Positions 31,668 to 39,921 of a stretch of 64,000 nucleotides of DNA are shown in pieces. Positions within the stretch are counted from its first letter, which is position 1. Each line of letters opens with the position of its first letter. The position numbers and the translations under genes were made by a program. A model generated the notes under the pieces. It was not told the DNA's origin and made no database searches. It saw only the letters and a list, made by a program, of their open reading frames with translations. Source of the stretch: Sphingobium indicum B90A (GTDB taxonomy: Bacteria > Pseudomonadota > Alphaproteobacteria > Sphingomonadales > Sphingomonadaceae); NCBI RefSeq assembly GCF_000264945.2, contig NZ_CP013070.1, positions 2,604,001 through 2,668,000 of the forward strand, written 5' to 3'.

Positions 31668-31693
31668 AAAAAGGCGGCCCCCGCCGGGCCGCC
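31668..31693 (-). terminator. Terminator after fliS
   Basis: On the - strand GGCGGCCC pairs perfectly with GGGCCGCC around a 5-nt loop and is followed by five T residues (31672-31668). It should end the fliD-fliS transcript before argD. Confidence 0.85.
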
Positions 31694-31750
31694 CTTTGCG
31701 AGCGGTGCCTATACAGGGGCGCCTTTGAAGGCGCAACCCCGTGGATGCCG

Positions 31751-32149
31751 TCAGCCGATCTGGTTCCACGCCTCCGCGATCTCGCCGATCATCAGGCGGG
31801 CCTGATCGACCGGGGCGGCATCATGCTCCTTGGCGCCGACCAGCAGCAGGCGGCGGGCTTCACGGTAGATTTGCGCCAGGCCAGTGGCGATGTCTCCGCC
31901 CTTGTCGAAGTCCAGGCTCGATTCCAGCGCGAAGAGGATCGACATGGCGCGGGCCTGCTTGTCGGAAACCTTCAGCCGGTCGCCATTGCGTTCCGCCAGC
32001 GCGGCGGCGTCCAGCGCCAGCAGCAGCTCGTCGAACAGCAGCTTGACCAGCGCATGGGGCGTCGCCCCCTCGATCCGGCTGCCCGAATGGACCGCCGCAT
32101 AGCGCCGCGCCGCTGCCGTGCCGCCGAACCCGCCGTGATTGTAGAACAT
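31751..32149 (-). CDS. fliS: Flagellin export chaperone FliS
   Basis: A 132-residue helical chaperone that binds the flagellin C-terminus in the cytoplasm before export. RRYAAVHSGSRIEGATPHALVKLLFDELLLALDAAA is the FliS core, and MSILFALESSLDFDKGGDIATGLAQIYREA is the following helix pair. It starts 14 bp after fliD, as in most flagellar loci, and a strong terminator follows. Confidence 0.9.
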   Translation of the reverse strand: MFYNHGGFGGTAAARRYAAVHSGSRIEGATPHALVKLLFDELLLALDAAALAERNGDRLKVSDKQARAMSILFALESSLDFDKGGDIATGLAQIYREARRLLLVGAKEHDAAPVDQARLMIGEIAEAWNQIG

Positions 32150-32163
32150 GATATTCCGACCCC

Positions 32164-33612
32164 TTAATTGTCGTTCTTGGTCCAGAGAGCGACCTGCTGC
32201 TGGAGATAGCTTTGCGTCGCCTTCAACGCCGACAGGCGCGTCTCCATGGCCGAATAGACCTTGGTGAGCTGCTCCTGATAATTGGTCATCTGCATGTCGA
32301 GCTTGTCGAGTTGATCGGCCAGTTCCTTGGCCAGTTTCTCATATTTGCCCTGCGTGGCGGCGAGCGGCCCGCCATCCTTCTTGATATTGTCGCGCACGCT
32401 GTCCATCAGCCCGGCAAGGCCGATATTGGTCGCGGTCCTGACCGACGGGTTCAGCAATTGCGTGATCGCCTTCGGATCGGCCGCGATCGCCTTGTCCAGC
32501 GCCTTGGTGTCGAGCGACAGCGTGCCGTCGCGATTGGTGCTGACGCCCAGATCGTTCAGCGTCCTGTAGGCGCCCGTGCCGCCAAGCTCAGCCGACACCA
32601 TCTGCGAAAGCTGCCGCTTCATGTCGCGGATGGACGATTCGCCGTTCAGCACGCCCGCGTTGGACTGGTCCGTGCCGGTCGAGGTAGCCGTGTTCAGCGC
32701 CTTCATCAGCGTGTTGTAGGCGTCGACGAACTCGACCAGCAGGTCGCGCATCGAGGTGGTCGGCTCCGTCGTGGCCAGCGTGACATTGGTCCCCGGCGCC
32801 GCCTTGTTGAGGTCGATCCGCAGATAGGGGATCGCGCCGTCGATGGTGTTGCCGGCATAATGCTGCTCCACGCCGTCGAGCAGGATGACCGCGTCCTTGG
32901 GCTCTGTGGCGGAGCTCATCCTGCTGCCCACAGGCGGGGTCGTTGCGGAGAAGGCGAACTGGGAAAGGTCCGCGCCCGTCGTCCCGTCGGTCGTGGAGGA
33001 AACCGTGGTAAGCGAAAAGTCGTTCGCCGCGCCGGTCGGCCCCTTCAGCATCAGGCGCGTCCCCTGCGAATCGGTGACGACGGTCGCGGTCACGCCCGCC
33101 CCCGAACCGTTGATGGCGGCGGCCAGGCCCGTAAAGCTGTTATTGGCCGCGGTGATCGTGATGGAAACGGGGTTGCCGTTACCGACCTTCAGCGACAATT
33201 CGCCGATGCCGACGGTGGCCGCAGCCCCCTGCGCAGCGTCCTGATTGGCGTTGACGGCGGAAACCAGGGTGCGGCTGGCCGCAAGCTGGCGCACCTCGAT
33301 CTGCGCGGGCAGGCCGGTCGGCGTGCCGCCGGGCAGCGCGCTCACCGAAGCGATGCTGGGGTCGTTGGACGCCGGCGTGCCGGAATAGCCGGTGCCTGCG
33401 AGCAGGCTGTTCAGCGCATCGGCAAAGGTGTCGAGCGAGCTGGAGGCCGATGCCAGCGCGGAAATCCTCGCGCTGTTGAGCGTTTGGCGGTTGGTGATGG
33501 CCGCCTGGCGCGGTTCCTTGGTGGCGCTGACCAGGCTGGAGACCAGCGACGCGGTGTCGATGCCCGATCCCGCGCCTAGCGCCGTCAAGATGCTGCTGCT
33601 CACCGAAGTCAT
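32164..33612 (-). CDS. fliD: Flagellar filament cap protein FliD
   Basis: A 482-residue filament cap and flagellin-folding factor secreted to the filament tip. The N-terminus SSSILTALGAGSGIDTASLVSSLVSATKEPRQAAI and the C-terminal coiled coil (KYEKLAKELADQLDKLDMQMTNYQEQLTKVYSAMETRLSALKATQSYLQQQ) are typical. The ATG at 33612 has AAAGGA 7 bp upstream, preferred over the ATG at 33627. A sigma-28-like promoter lies just before it. Confidence 0.92.
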   Translation of the reverse strand: MTSVSSSILTALGAGSGIDTASLVSSLVSATKEPRQAAITNRQTLNSARISALASASSSLDTFADALNSLLAGTGYSGTPASNDPSIASVSALPGGTPTGLPAQIEVRQLAASRTLVSAVNANQDAAQGAAATVGIGELSLKVGNGNPVSITITAANNSFTGLAAAINGSGAGVTATVVTDSQGTRLMLKGPTGAANDFSLTTVSSTTDGTTGADLSQFAFSATTPPVGSRMSSATEPKDAVILLDGVEQHYAGNTIDGAIPYLRIDLNKAAPGTNVTLATTEPTTSMRDLLVEFVDAYNTLMKALNTATSTGTDQSNAGVLNGESSIRDMKRQLSQMVSAELGGTGAYRTLNDLGVSTNRDGTLSLDTKALDKAIAADPKAITQLLNPSVRTATNIGLAGLMDSVRDNIKKDGGPLAATQGKYEKLAKELADQLDKLDMQMTNYQEQLTKVYSAMETRLSALKATQSYLQQQVALWTKNDN

Positions 33613-33632
33613 TGACCGTCCTTTCAAGAGAG

Positions 33633-33659
33633 AGAACGGCCCTAGCGCGAAGACCTTTA
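33633..33659 (-). promoter_or_regulatory. Probable sigma-28 (FliA) promoter of fliD-fliS
   Basis: On the - strand TAAA (33659-33656), 15 bp, then GCCGTTCT (33640-33633), against the FliA consensus TAAA-N15-GCCGATAA. Spacing is exact and the -10 keeps GCCG; the last bases are weaker. Start of transcription would be about 15 bp before the fliD ATG. Confidence 0.6.
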
Positions 33660-33755
33660 GGAATGATTTTCATGAGGGGAGGCGGGAACCAGCGCTATCC
33701 TCACCCGCGACGCATTCGGAAATGCCGGGAATGGCCAATTACGGCCATCAACCTC

Positions 33756-33784
33756 CGTCACCCCGGACTTGATCCGGGGTGACG
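33756..33784. repeat. Short palindrome, CACCCCGGA family
   Basis: CGTCACCCCGGA and TCCGGGGTGACG form a perfect 12-bp inverted repeat around CTTGA. Third copy of the core seen at 17758 and 26122. It lies between fliD and the hypothetical flagellar-locus gene. The rest of 33660-33892 shows nothing else recognisable. Confidence 0.8.
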
Positions 33785-33892
33785 AAAGGAGGAACCACCC
33801 AAACCGCCCAGTCCGACGAGCGCCGGTTTCGTCCACGCCACCTGAAGTGGCGCGCTTGCGAACGGAGCGGAAAGCTCCGCGACCAACCCCGC

Positions 33893-34348
33893 TCAAACGC
33901 CCGGAGAAAGAATCTGGTCAACCGCGCCGCGGCGGATATTGGCCTGCGCCGCATGGGCATAGGCGGCCTGCTCGGCGATGCGCTTGGCGATGCGGATCGT
34001 GCTTTCCACCGCTTCCTTGGAGGCCGGGGGCAGGGGAACCAGAACCTGCGGCGTCGGCAGCATCGACTGGATTTCGTCGGCCGCCCCATCGACGGTCGCC
34101 GCGCCGCCCAAGCTGCGCAATTCGCCCAATATGTCGGCTATGCGGGCATGCACCTTGGCATATTCGGCGCTGGTGGCGATGCTTTCCTCCGCGCCTGCCT
34201 GATCCTGCGCCATCGAATGCCGGGGGGAATGGTCGCCCTGCTGCGCGGTGCCGGAAGAGGAAACCGGCTGAATCGCGGACACGGCGGACGGCGCGCGGGT
34301 CGCGCTGCGCTCCACCGACAGTTCAGTCCGCGAAATATAGTTGTTCAT
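33893..34348 (-). CDS. Hypothetical protein in flagellar locus
   Basis: 151 residues with no recognised domain. The N-terminal third is Ser/Ala/Thr-rich and probably disordered; the rest is predicted helical by eye (YAKVHARIADILGELRSLGG, ASKEAVESTIRIAKRIAEQAAYAHAAQANI). No signal peptide. The ATG at 34348 has AGGA 8 bp upstream. Placement between flhB and fliD suggests a flagellar role (chaperone or export substrate), but this is only context. Confidence 0.6.
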   Translation of the reverse strand: MNNYISRTELSVERSATRAPSAVSAIQPVSSSGTAQQGDHSPRHSMAQDQAGAEESIATSAEYAKVHARIADILGELRSLGGAATVDGAADEIQSMLPTPQVLVPLPPASKEAVESTIRIAKRIAEQAAYAHAAQANIRRGAVDQILSPGV

Positions 34349-34394
34349 GACGCACATCCTAATGCGTCCCCGCGAAGATTATACGGATATTCAG

Positions 34395-34414
34395 TCCTAA
34401 ACTTAAGTTAAGGA
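34395..34414. repeat. AT-rich 20-bp imperfect palindrome after flhB
   Basis: TCCTAAACTT and AAGTTAAGGA form a 10-bp inverted repeat with one mismatch and no loop. It lies between the flhB stop and the next gene. There is no T run on the - strand, so it could be an operator or an RNA hairpin. Confidence 0.45.
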
Positions 34415-34442
34415 CGAGGTATTTTTATGAAATCGTTGATTA

Positions 34443-35582
34443 TCAAGCCGTTTTTTTGCCTTCCGCGTCGAAGCGCAGATCGTCCGGCACGGTGATGAAC
34501 GGACGATCCATTTCGCTCGCCAGGCGATTTTCCACCCGGAAGACGAAGGCGAGCACGGTCGCGACCGCCATGTACAGCCCTTCATTGACGATCTGCCCCG
34601 CGCGCGAGGTGAAGTAGATGGCGCGGGCCAGTTCCGGATATTGCAGCACCGTCACGCCATTCTGGTCGGCCAGTTCGCGGATCGCCGCGGCGATGGCGTC
34701 GCAGCCCCGCGCCACCACGACCGGCGCGGCGTCCTGCCCCGGCTTGTAGCGCAGGGCGACGGCGAAATGGGTCGGGTTGGTGATGATCACGCTGGCCTCC
34801 GCCACCGCCTTGCGCGTCGAACCGCTCAGCACCTCATATTGCTTGCGGCGGATATGGCCCTTCAGTTCAGGGGAGCCTTCGCTCTCCTTATGCTCGTCCT
34901 TGATTTCCTGCTTGGTCATCGACAGGCGTTTCGAACGCTGCATGAGCTGCGCGGGCACGTCGATGCCCGCGATCAGGAACAGGCCGCCCGCCATCACCAG
35001 GCAGGTCATGATGAACATATTGCCCAAGTCCGCCATGGCGGGGGCCAGGCCCGATTTGCCCAGCCCGACAATCTCCGTCAGCCGGTCCCAGATCATCCAG
35101 ACGCCGATGGCGCCCAGCAGCGACACTTTGGCGATGGATTTCACCAGTTCGATCAGGCCCTGCATGCCGAACATGCGCTTGAGGCCCGCTGCGGGATTGA
35201 GCTTCGACGCCTTGGGCGCGAAGGCGCCAGGACGAAAGCCCAGCGACCCCAACAGCGCCGGTCCGGCGATGGCGGCCAGCAGGGTCGCCAGCATGATCCC
35301 CGCCACCGGCAGGGCGATGCCGGACAGCAAGGCGAAACCCCGGTCAGCGGGCGCGAAATTGACGATGTCCTCCCGGCGGAAGCGCAGCGCCTCTATCAGC
35401 ATGTCGGACAGGGATTCGACCATCGAAGGCCCGGTGACGGCGATCCAGCCGATGCCCGCCATCACCACCAACGCGGTGGCGAGGTCGCGGGACTGGAGTA
35501 TGTCGCCCTTCTCCGCGGCGTCCTTCAGTTTCTTGGCTGTCGGCTTTTCGGTCTTTTCGCCGCCGCCATTGCTCTCCGCCAT
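34443..35582 (-). CDS. flhB: Flagellar export switch protein FlhB
   Basis: A 379-residue inner-membrane component of the flagellar type III export gate that switches substrate class. About four membrane helices occupy residues 35-210, and the autocleavage motif NPTH is at 269-272, the same numbering as in Salmonella FlhB. The tail after the cleaved domain (VENRLASEMDRPFITVPDDL) is extended. It starts 3 bp after fliR and ends the large fli operon core. Confidence 0.95.
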   Translation of the reverse strand: MAESNGGGEKTEKPTAKKLKDAAEKGDILQSRDLATALVVMAGIGWIAVTGPSMVESLSDMLIEALRFRREDIVNFAPADRGFALLSGIALPVAGIMLATLLAAIAGPALLGSLGFRPGAFAPKASKLNPAAGLKRMFGMQGLIELVKSIAKVSLLGAIGVWMIWDRLTEIVGLGKSGLAPAMADLGNMFIMTCLVMAGGLFLIAGIDVPAQLMQRSKRLSMTKQEIKDEHKESEGSPELKGHIRRKQYEVLSGSTRKAVAEASVIITNPTHFAVALRYKPGQDAAPVVVARGCDAIAAAIRELADQNGVTVLQYPELARAIYFTSRAGQIVNEGLYMAVATVLAFVFRVENRLASEMDRPFITVPDDLRFDAEGKKTA

Positions 35583-35585
35583 GGT

Positions 35586-36368
35586 TCAGCGCCCTTCCGC
35601 GATGGCTTGGGCCTGGTCCAGCCCGGCCTTGAGCGCGGCGGTGATCCCCTCCCCCATGATCGGCGCGGTGACGGCCAGCAGGATCAGCCCTGCCATCAGC
35701 GCCACCGGCATGCCCACGGAAAAGAGGTTGAGCGCAGGCGCGGTGCGCGCCAGCATGCCCATGACGATCTGCACCAGCACCAGCGCGAAGCCGACCGGCA
35801 GCGCGATGGTGACGCCCGCGCCGAGCAGCGCGCCGCCAAATTCAATGAGGTGCCAGACCGCATCGTTGCTGAGCATCGCGCCACCCGGCGGCAGCGCCTG
35901 ATAGCTCTGCACCACGAAGCTCACCAGCATCAGATGCCCGTCCATGGCGAGCAGCAGGAAGGTGGAGAGGATGGAAAGAAACTGCCCCACCGCCTGCGTC
36001 GCCTGGCCGGAGGAGGGATCGACCATCGCCGCAAAATTGAGGCCCATGGTGTTGCCGATGGCTTCGCCCGCGACCAAAGCGGCAGCATAGCCGATCTGCA
36101 CGGCAAAGCCGATGGCGAGGCCCGCCAGCACTTCGCCCGCCACCAGCATGACGCCCTGGAAACTGGCGACGCCGTCGGCGGGAAGCACGATATGCACGCT
36201 GTTGAGCGCCGCCATCCCCAGCGCCAGCGACAGGATCAGCCGCAGTTGCAGCGGCACGGCAGGCGCGCCGAAGACAGGCGCGGCGATGAACGCCGCGCCG
36301 GGCCGGATCATGGCGATCAGCCAGATCCATAGCTGGACTTCGACATTTGCGAAGCCCGGCGCGATCAT
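35586..36368 (-). CDS. fliR: Flagellar export protein FliR
   Basis: A 260-residue membrane protein of the export gate. Hydrophobic helices run through the protein, with AGEAIGNTMGLNFAAMVDPSSGQATQAVGQFLSILSTFLLLAMDGH and LNLFSVGMPVALMAGLILL typical of FliR. The ATG at 36368 overlaps the fliQ stop (ATGA); frames reaching further upstream run through fliQ in another frame and are not real. Confidence 0.94.
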   Translation of the reverse strand: MIAPGFANVEVQLWIWLIAMIRPGAAFIAAPVFGAPAVPLQLRLILSLALGMAALNSVHIVLPADGVASFQGVMLVAGEVLAGLAIGFAVQIGYAAALVAGEAIGNTMGLNFAAMVDPSSGQATQAVGQFLSILSTFLLLAMDGHLMLVSFVVQSYQALPPGGAMLSNDAVWHLIEFGGALLGAGVTIALPVGFALVLVQIVMGMLARTAPALNLFSVGMPVALMAGLILLAVTAPIMGEGITAALKAGLDQAQAIAEGR

Positions 36369-36637
36369 TGCAGCAGGTCCGGAATGCGCTCGAAAATCTC
36401 GCGCGTGAAATCGGCGATCAGCACCATGATCGATCCGCCGAACAGCACCAGCATCGCGCCGACGACGATGATCTTGGGGATGAAGGCCAGCGTCTGTTCG
36501 TTGATGGAGGTCGCCGCCTGCACCATGCCGATCACGACGCCCGCGACCAGCGCCGGAATCAGGATCGGCGCCGCCGCCAGCGCCGTGATCCACAGCGCCT
36601 GCTGCGCAAGGCCCATGAAGAAATCGGCGTTTTCCAT
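36365..36637 (-). CDS. fliQ: Flagellar export protein FliQ
   Basis: A 90-residue two-helix membrane protein of the export gate (FliPQR core). GLAQQALWITALAAAPILIPALVAGVVIGMVQAATSINEQTLAFIPKIIVV matches FliQ over its whole length. It is translationally coupled to fliR. A 140-bp spacer with a palindromic repeat separates it from fliP. Confidence 0.95.
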   Translation of the reverse strand: MENADFFMGLAQQALWITALAAAPILIPALVAGVVIGMVQAATSINEQTLAFIPKIIVVGAMLVLFGGSIMVLIADFTREIFERIPDLLQ

Positions 36638-36656
36638 GAATCAGATCACCTCCGAT

Positions 36657-36760
36657 CCGTTCGCCCTGAGCTTGTCGAAGGGCAGGGCTGAGCCTGTCGA
36701 AGCCTTCTGCATGGCCTCGCTTCGCTCGGCCTGAGGCTTCGACGGGCTCAGCCCGAGCGG
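36657..36760. repeat. Palindromic repeat between fliP and fliQ
   Basis: CGTTCGCCCTGAGCTTGTCG and the right part (GGCTTCGACGGGCTCAGCCC) are related inverted units, with GGGCTGAGCCTGTCGAAGCC and GCCTCGCTTCGCTCGGC hairpins inside. Its core also occurs at 30282-30428. It interrupts an otherwise tight operon. Confidence 0.8.
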
Positions 36761-36780
36761 TGGAGAGGGAGGCGGCACGA

Positions 36781-37560
36781 TCACGTCGCGAACGACCCCG
36801 CCAGCGACCCCATGGTCAACGCCCATCCATCCACCAGCACGAACAGCAACAGCTTGAACGGCATGGAAATGATCGTGGGGGACAGCATCATCATGCCCAG
36901 CGCCATCAGCGTCGACGCGACCACCAGGTCGATGATCAGGAACGGCAGGAAGATCATGAAGCCGATCTGGAACGCCGTCTTCAGTTCCGACGTTACGAAG
37001 GCGGGCAGCAGGATCGAGAAGGGAATGTCCGCAGGTGTGCGGAAGGCGGGCGCCTCGGCCAGATTCTGGAACAGCTTGAGGTCGGTCTCGCGCGTCTGCT
37101 TGGTCATGAAGCCGTGCAGCACCTTGCCCGAACGGCCCACCGCTTCCTCGATGGAAATCTGGCCCTTGCCATAGGGATCGAAGGCCTGGGCGTTGATCTG
37201 GTCGATGGCGGGCCGCATCACGAACAGCGAGAGGAACAGCGACAGGCCGACCAGCACCTGGTTGGGCGGCGTCTGCTGCAACCCCAGCGCCTGGCGCAGC
37301 AGCGACAGCACGATGATGATGCGGGTGAAGCTGGTCATCATGAGGATCAGCGACGGCAGCACCGTCAGCAGGCTCATGAGGATCAGGATCTGCAGCGACA
37401 ATGACAACGAACGGCCGTCGCCGCTGATCTGCCCCATGGCGCGGCTCAATGCGCCGCCATTGTCGACAGGCGCCGGAGCGGCAGGCAGGGCCTGCGCGAA
37501 GGCGGGCATGGCGACGAACAGCGCCACGAGCAGCAGCGCCGCCAACAGCAATTTCGTCAT
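36781..37560 (-). CDS. fliP: Flagellar export protein FliP
   Basis: A 259-residue export-gate membrane protein with a cleavable signal peptide ([21 protein letters not shown]), usual for Fli[40 protein letters not shown] and [24 protein letters not shown] are diagnostic. The ATG at 37560 lies on the arm of a perfect palindrome and lacks a separate ribosome-binding site. An in-frame GTG at 37635, overlapping the end of fliO, would give a 25-residue extension encoded partly by the palindrome (WIPAFAG). Which start is used is open. Confidence 0.9.
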   Translation of the reverse strand: MTKLLLAALLLVALFVAMPAFAQALPAAPAPVDNGGALSRAMGQISGDGRSLSLSLQILILMSLLTVLPSLILMMTSFTRIIIVLSLLRQALGLQQTPPNQVLVGLSLFLSLFVMRPAIDQINAQAFDPYGKGQISIEEAVGRSGKVLHGFMTKQTRETDLKLFQNLAEAPAFRTPADIPFSILLPAFVTSELKTAFQIGFMIFLPFLIIDLVVASTLMALGMMMLSPTIISMPFKLLLFVLVDGWALTMGSLAGSFAT

Positions 37561-37578
37561 TCCCGCGAAGGCGGGAAT
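37559..37578. repeat. Palindrome covering the fliP start
   Basis: ATTCCCGC-GAAG-GCGGGAAT is a perfect 8-bp inverted repeat with a 4-nt loop. The last two bases of the left arm are part of the complement of the fliP ATG. Same type as the CCTGCGAAGGCAGG repeats elsewhere in the window. Confidence 0.85.
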
Positions 37579-37621
37579 CCATTTCCCGACCTCACGTCCG
37601 GACGCCACCGCGGGAAAAACG

Positions 37622-37888
37622 TCAGCGCCCGGCACGATAGCTGTCGCCTTCCGCGATCTTCTCGATCCGTCCCCGCGTCACGGAAAGCAGGATCTTCTTC
37701 CCCTCGAACTCCACCACGGCGAGCTTGCCGAACGTTCCCATCGGCAGCGCTTCCAGCAGTTTGAGCGACCGATCATTCTGCCCGGCCATCATGCCGGGCT
37801 GATATTTGCGCCACAGCCACAGCGCGCCGAAGGCCATGCCGCCGACCAGCGGTAATAAAATCAGCAGCTTGACGAAATACCAGGTCAT
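37622..37888 (-). CDS. fliO: Flagellar biosynthesis protein FliO
   Basis: An 88-residue protein with one N-terminal membrane helix ([23 protein letters not shown]) and a short cytoplasmic domain, [39 protein letters not shown], typical of FliO, which helps assemble FliP rings. It sits between fliN and fliP as in most flagellar operons. A CtrA-type octamer lies 18 bp upstream. Confidence 0.88.
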   Translation of the reverse strand: MTWYFVKLLILLPLVGGMAFGALWLWRKYQPGMMAGQNDRSLKLLEALPMGTFGKLAVVEFEGKKILLSVTRGRIEKIAEGDSYRAGR

Positions 37889-37905
37889 GAGCGCTTTCCG
37901 CGAAG

Positions 37906-37913
37906 ATGGTTAA
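37906..37913 (-). promoter_or_regulatory. CtrA-type octamer TTAACCAT before fliO
   Basis: TTAACCAT reads on the - strand in the 83-bp gap between fliN and fliO. This octamer is the half-site known for the alphaproteobacterial cell-cycle regulator CtrA. One of four such copies found in the flagellar region. Confidence 0.4.
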
Positions 37914-37971
37914 TGCGTCATCCGTTCCGAAAGATTGCCGCGCAAGGCAAGCGGTAAATCAGCCGCCCGCT

Positions 37972-38310
37972 TCAGCCGCGCCGCTCGACGCCCGCCAGCC
38001 GGCTTTCGGCGGCCGCGATTTCGACGATGCGGATGCCGTAGCGGCCGTTCACCGTCACCACCTCTCCCTTCGCGATCAGCGCGCCGTTGACCATGATGTC
38101 GAGCAGGTCGTCGGCCTGGCGGTCCAGTTCCACGACGCTGCCTTCGCTGAGGTCCATGACCTCCGCCAGCCGGAGCGAGGTCGACCCGACCTCCACCGAC
38201 ATGCGGACCGGAATGTCCGCCAGCAACCGGAACTGGCGGTTGTTCACCATGCGGGAAATGCTGTCCTCGCCCACGCCGTCGATGCGTGGGGCTTCGCTCA
38301 TGTCGCTCAT
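37972..38310 (-). CDS. fliN: Flagellar motor switch protein FliN
   Basis: A 112-residue C-ring protein. The SpoA-type domain is LADIPVRMSVEVGSTSLRLAEVMDLSEGSVVELDRQADDLLDIMVNGALIAKGEVVTVNGRYGIRIVEI. The ATG at 38310 overlaps the fliM stop (ATGA) and GGA lies upstream; a frame reaching to 38901 runs through fliM and is not real. Confidence 0.94.
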   Translation of the reverse strand: MSDMSEAPRIDGVGEDSISRMVNNRQFRLLADIPVRMSVEVGSTSLRLAEVMDLSEGSVVELDRQADDLLDIMVNGALIAKGEVVTVNGRYGIRIVEIAAAESRLAGVERRG

Positions 38311-39191
38311 TGTCCGGTTTCCTGTGCTAGCTTTTCGATCTGGAATGCGGCGCGGCCGTCCTGTTCGCCGATGGAGCCATGCGCGACGATGCGGTCGCCC
38401 ACGATCAGCGGCAGGCTGCGGTTGATGGTGACGGGAATGATGTCGCCGGCCTTGAGCTGCATCAGCTCCGCCAGGGACAGGTCGGGACGCGCCAGCACGG
38501 TGCGGGCGGGCAGGCGAATTTCGCGCATGCGCTGGGCGATGCGGGCCTGCCACACCGGGTCGGCGCGTTCGTCGTCCACCGGGATGCGGTTGCCCATCAA
38601 CGGCTCGACGGCGCGCAGCGAGGACAGCGGGAACAGCAGGTCGATGGGCCATTCGGCATCGCGGCTGATGCTGATCAGGAAGCGTTGCAGCACCATCTGC
38701 TCGCCCGGCTGGGCCGCGGCGGCAAAGCCGATGCCGGTTTCCCGGACGATCAGGCCCGCCTCCAGGGCCAGCATGTCGCTCCAGCATTCGACCATCCGGG
38801 CAATGAAGGCCTCGGAAATCCGGGCGATCAGGCGATCTTCGGTAGGGGTGAACTCTCCGCGCGGCGGCAAGGCCCGGTTGCCGATCCCGCCATAGAAACA
38901 ATCGACCAGCGTCGAGATCATCTCCGCGTCGAGCCGCAGCAGCACCTGCCCCTTGAGCGGCGCCAGGCGATAGACGCCGATGCTGGCGGATCCGGGCACC
39001 TCATGCGCCCAGGCGCCGAATTCCAGCGCGCGCGCATCCTGCGCGACGACATGCGGGCGCGCCCCGGCGATCGGCTCGATCAGGGCGCGCAGACGCCGGC
39101 CGAGCTTTTCGCCCAGCCGGTCCAGCCCCGACAGCATCAACGGCGCCTGAGATTCCCCCCGCCCGAAGGCGTAGGCTTGAACGTCGGTCAT
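38307..39191 (-). CDS. fliM: Flagellar motor switch protein FliM, short N-terminus
   Basis: A 294-residue C-ring protein. The middle CheC-like domain is present (LLRLDAEMISTLVDCFYGGIGN with the GGxG loop, then FTPTEDRLIARISEAFIARMVECWSD) and the C-terminal SpoA domain is LAELMQLKAGDIIPVTINRSLPLIVGDRIVAHGSIGEQDGRAAFQIEKL. The protein begins MTDVQAYAFGRGESQ and has no EIDALL-type CheY-binding motif, which normally fills the first 15 or so residues. No longer start is seen upstream. Confidence 0.92.
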   Translation of the reverse strand: MTDVQAYAFGRGESQAPLMLSGLDRLGEKLGRRLRALIEPIAGARPHVVAQDARALEFGAWAHEVPGSASIGVYRLAPLKGQVLLRLDAEMISTLVDCFYGGIGNRALPPRGEFTPTEDRLIARISEAFIARMVECWSDMLALEAGLIVRETGIGFAAAAQPGEQMVLQRFLISISRDAEWPIDLLFPLSSLRAVEPLMGNRIPVDDERADPVWQARIAQRMREIRLPARTVLARPDLSLAELMQLKAGDIIPVTINRSLPLIVGDRIVAHGSIGEQDGRAAFQIEKLAQETGQ

Positions 39192-39242
39192 TTCAGTCCC
39201 CTGCCGGTCCAGGCGGGGGACTTCCCGCGCGTTCAGGCATCC

Positions 39243-39893
39243 CTATTGAATAACGAAATTGGTAAAATAAACGTTATCGACGCCGCCATAGCCCGTCTTT
39301 TGCTTCAGAATGTCGTTAATGACGGTCTTGATCTTGGCCTGGAGCGCCCTTTTGCCCTCCGGCATCGAAAGCGCCTCCACCGGCTGTTCGGCCAGCATCA
39401 TCAGAACCTGGCTGCGAATCGCCATCTCATGGGCCTTGATCGCCTCGACCACGCGGATGTCGTAATAGGTCGACACCGCAATGGAAATCTGCGCGAAGGC
39501 GTCCGTATCCGACATGTTGGAGGTGAAGGGCGTCTGGAGTTGGAAATAGGTCGCCTGATAGGCGGCCGGATTGGCCGGGCTGGGCAGGTCGATGCCCTTG
39601 GCCGGGACATGGGCGCCCTTCGGGGCATGACCGCCGCCGCCCTCATGACCGCCGCCCTCGCCGCCGGCATAGCCATGGGCCTTCGCCACTTCCTCGGCGC
39701 TTTCGCCCGCCAGCACGAGCACGGGCTTGTTCGGATCTTCCTTCGGCCCTTCTTCCTTCGGGCTGAAGAAACCGGCGGCATAGAGACCGCCGGCCGCACC
39801 CGCCCCGCCAATGACCATGGCGATGACGATGAGCAGGATCATCTTCATGCCCCCGCCCTTCTTCTTCTTCTTCGGCTTGGCGTCGTCACTCAT
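39243..39893 (-). CDS. fliL: Flagellar basal body-associated protein FliL
   Basis: A 216-residue stator-associated membrane protein. After a lysine-rich start (KPKKKKKGGG) comes a membrane helix (MKMILLIVIAMVIGGAGAAGGLYAAG). The periplasmic part has a Gly/His-rich linker (GGEGGGHEGGGGHAPKG) and ends with the FliL domain (YDIRVVEAIKAHEMAIRSQVLMML, LQAKIKTVINDILKQKTGYGGVDNVYFTNFVIQ). FliL supports stator ring assembly around MotAB. Confidence 0.92.
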   Translation of the reverse strand: MSDDAKPKKKKKGGGMKMILLIVIAMVIGGAGAAGGLYAAGFFSPKEEGPKEDPNKPVLVLAGESAEEVAKAHGYAGGEGGGHEGGGGHAPKGAHVPAKGIDLPSPANPAAYQATYFQLQTPFTSNMSDTDAFAQISIAVSTYYDIRVVEAIKAHEMAIRSQVLMMLAEQPVEALSMPEGKRALQAKIKTVINDILKQKTGYGGVDNVYFTNFVIQ

Positions 39894-39921
39894 CGGTCAA
39901 AATCCCCCGCAATCCATGTCG

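Noticed and set aside
34641-36332. A 563-codon open frame on the + strand
   Set aside because: It is antisense to flhB and fliR, with a composition full of His, Gln and Arg and no domain. Shadow of the real genes.
35586-36593. Long form of FliR reaching to 36593
   Set aside because: The extra segment overlaps fliQ in another frame; the ATG at 36368 gives a normal FliR coupled to fliQ.
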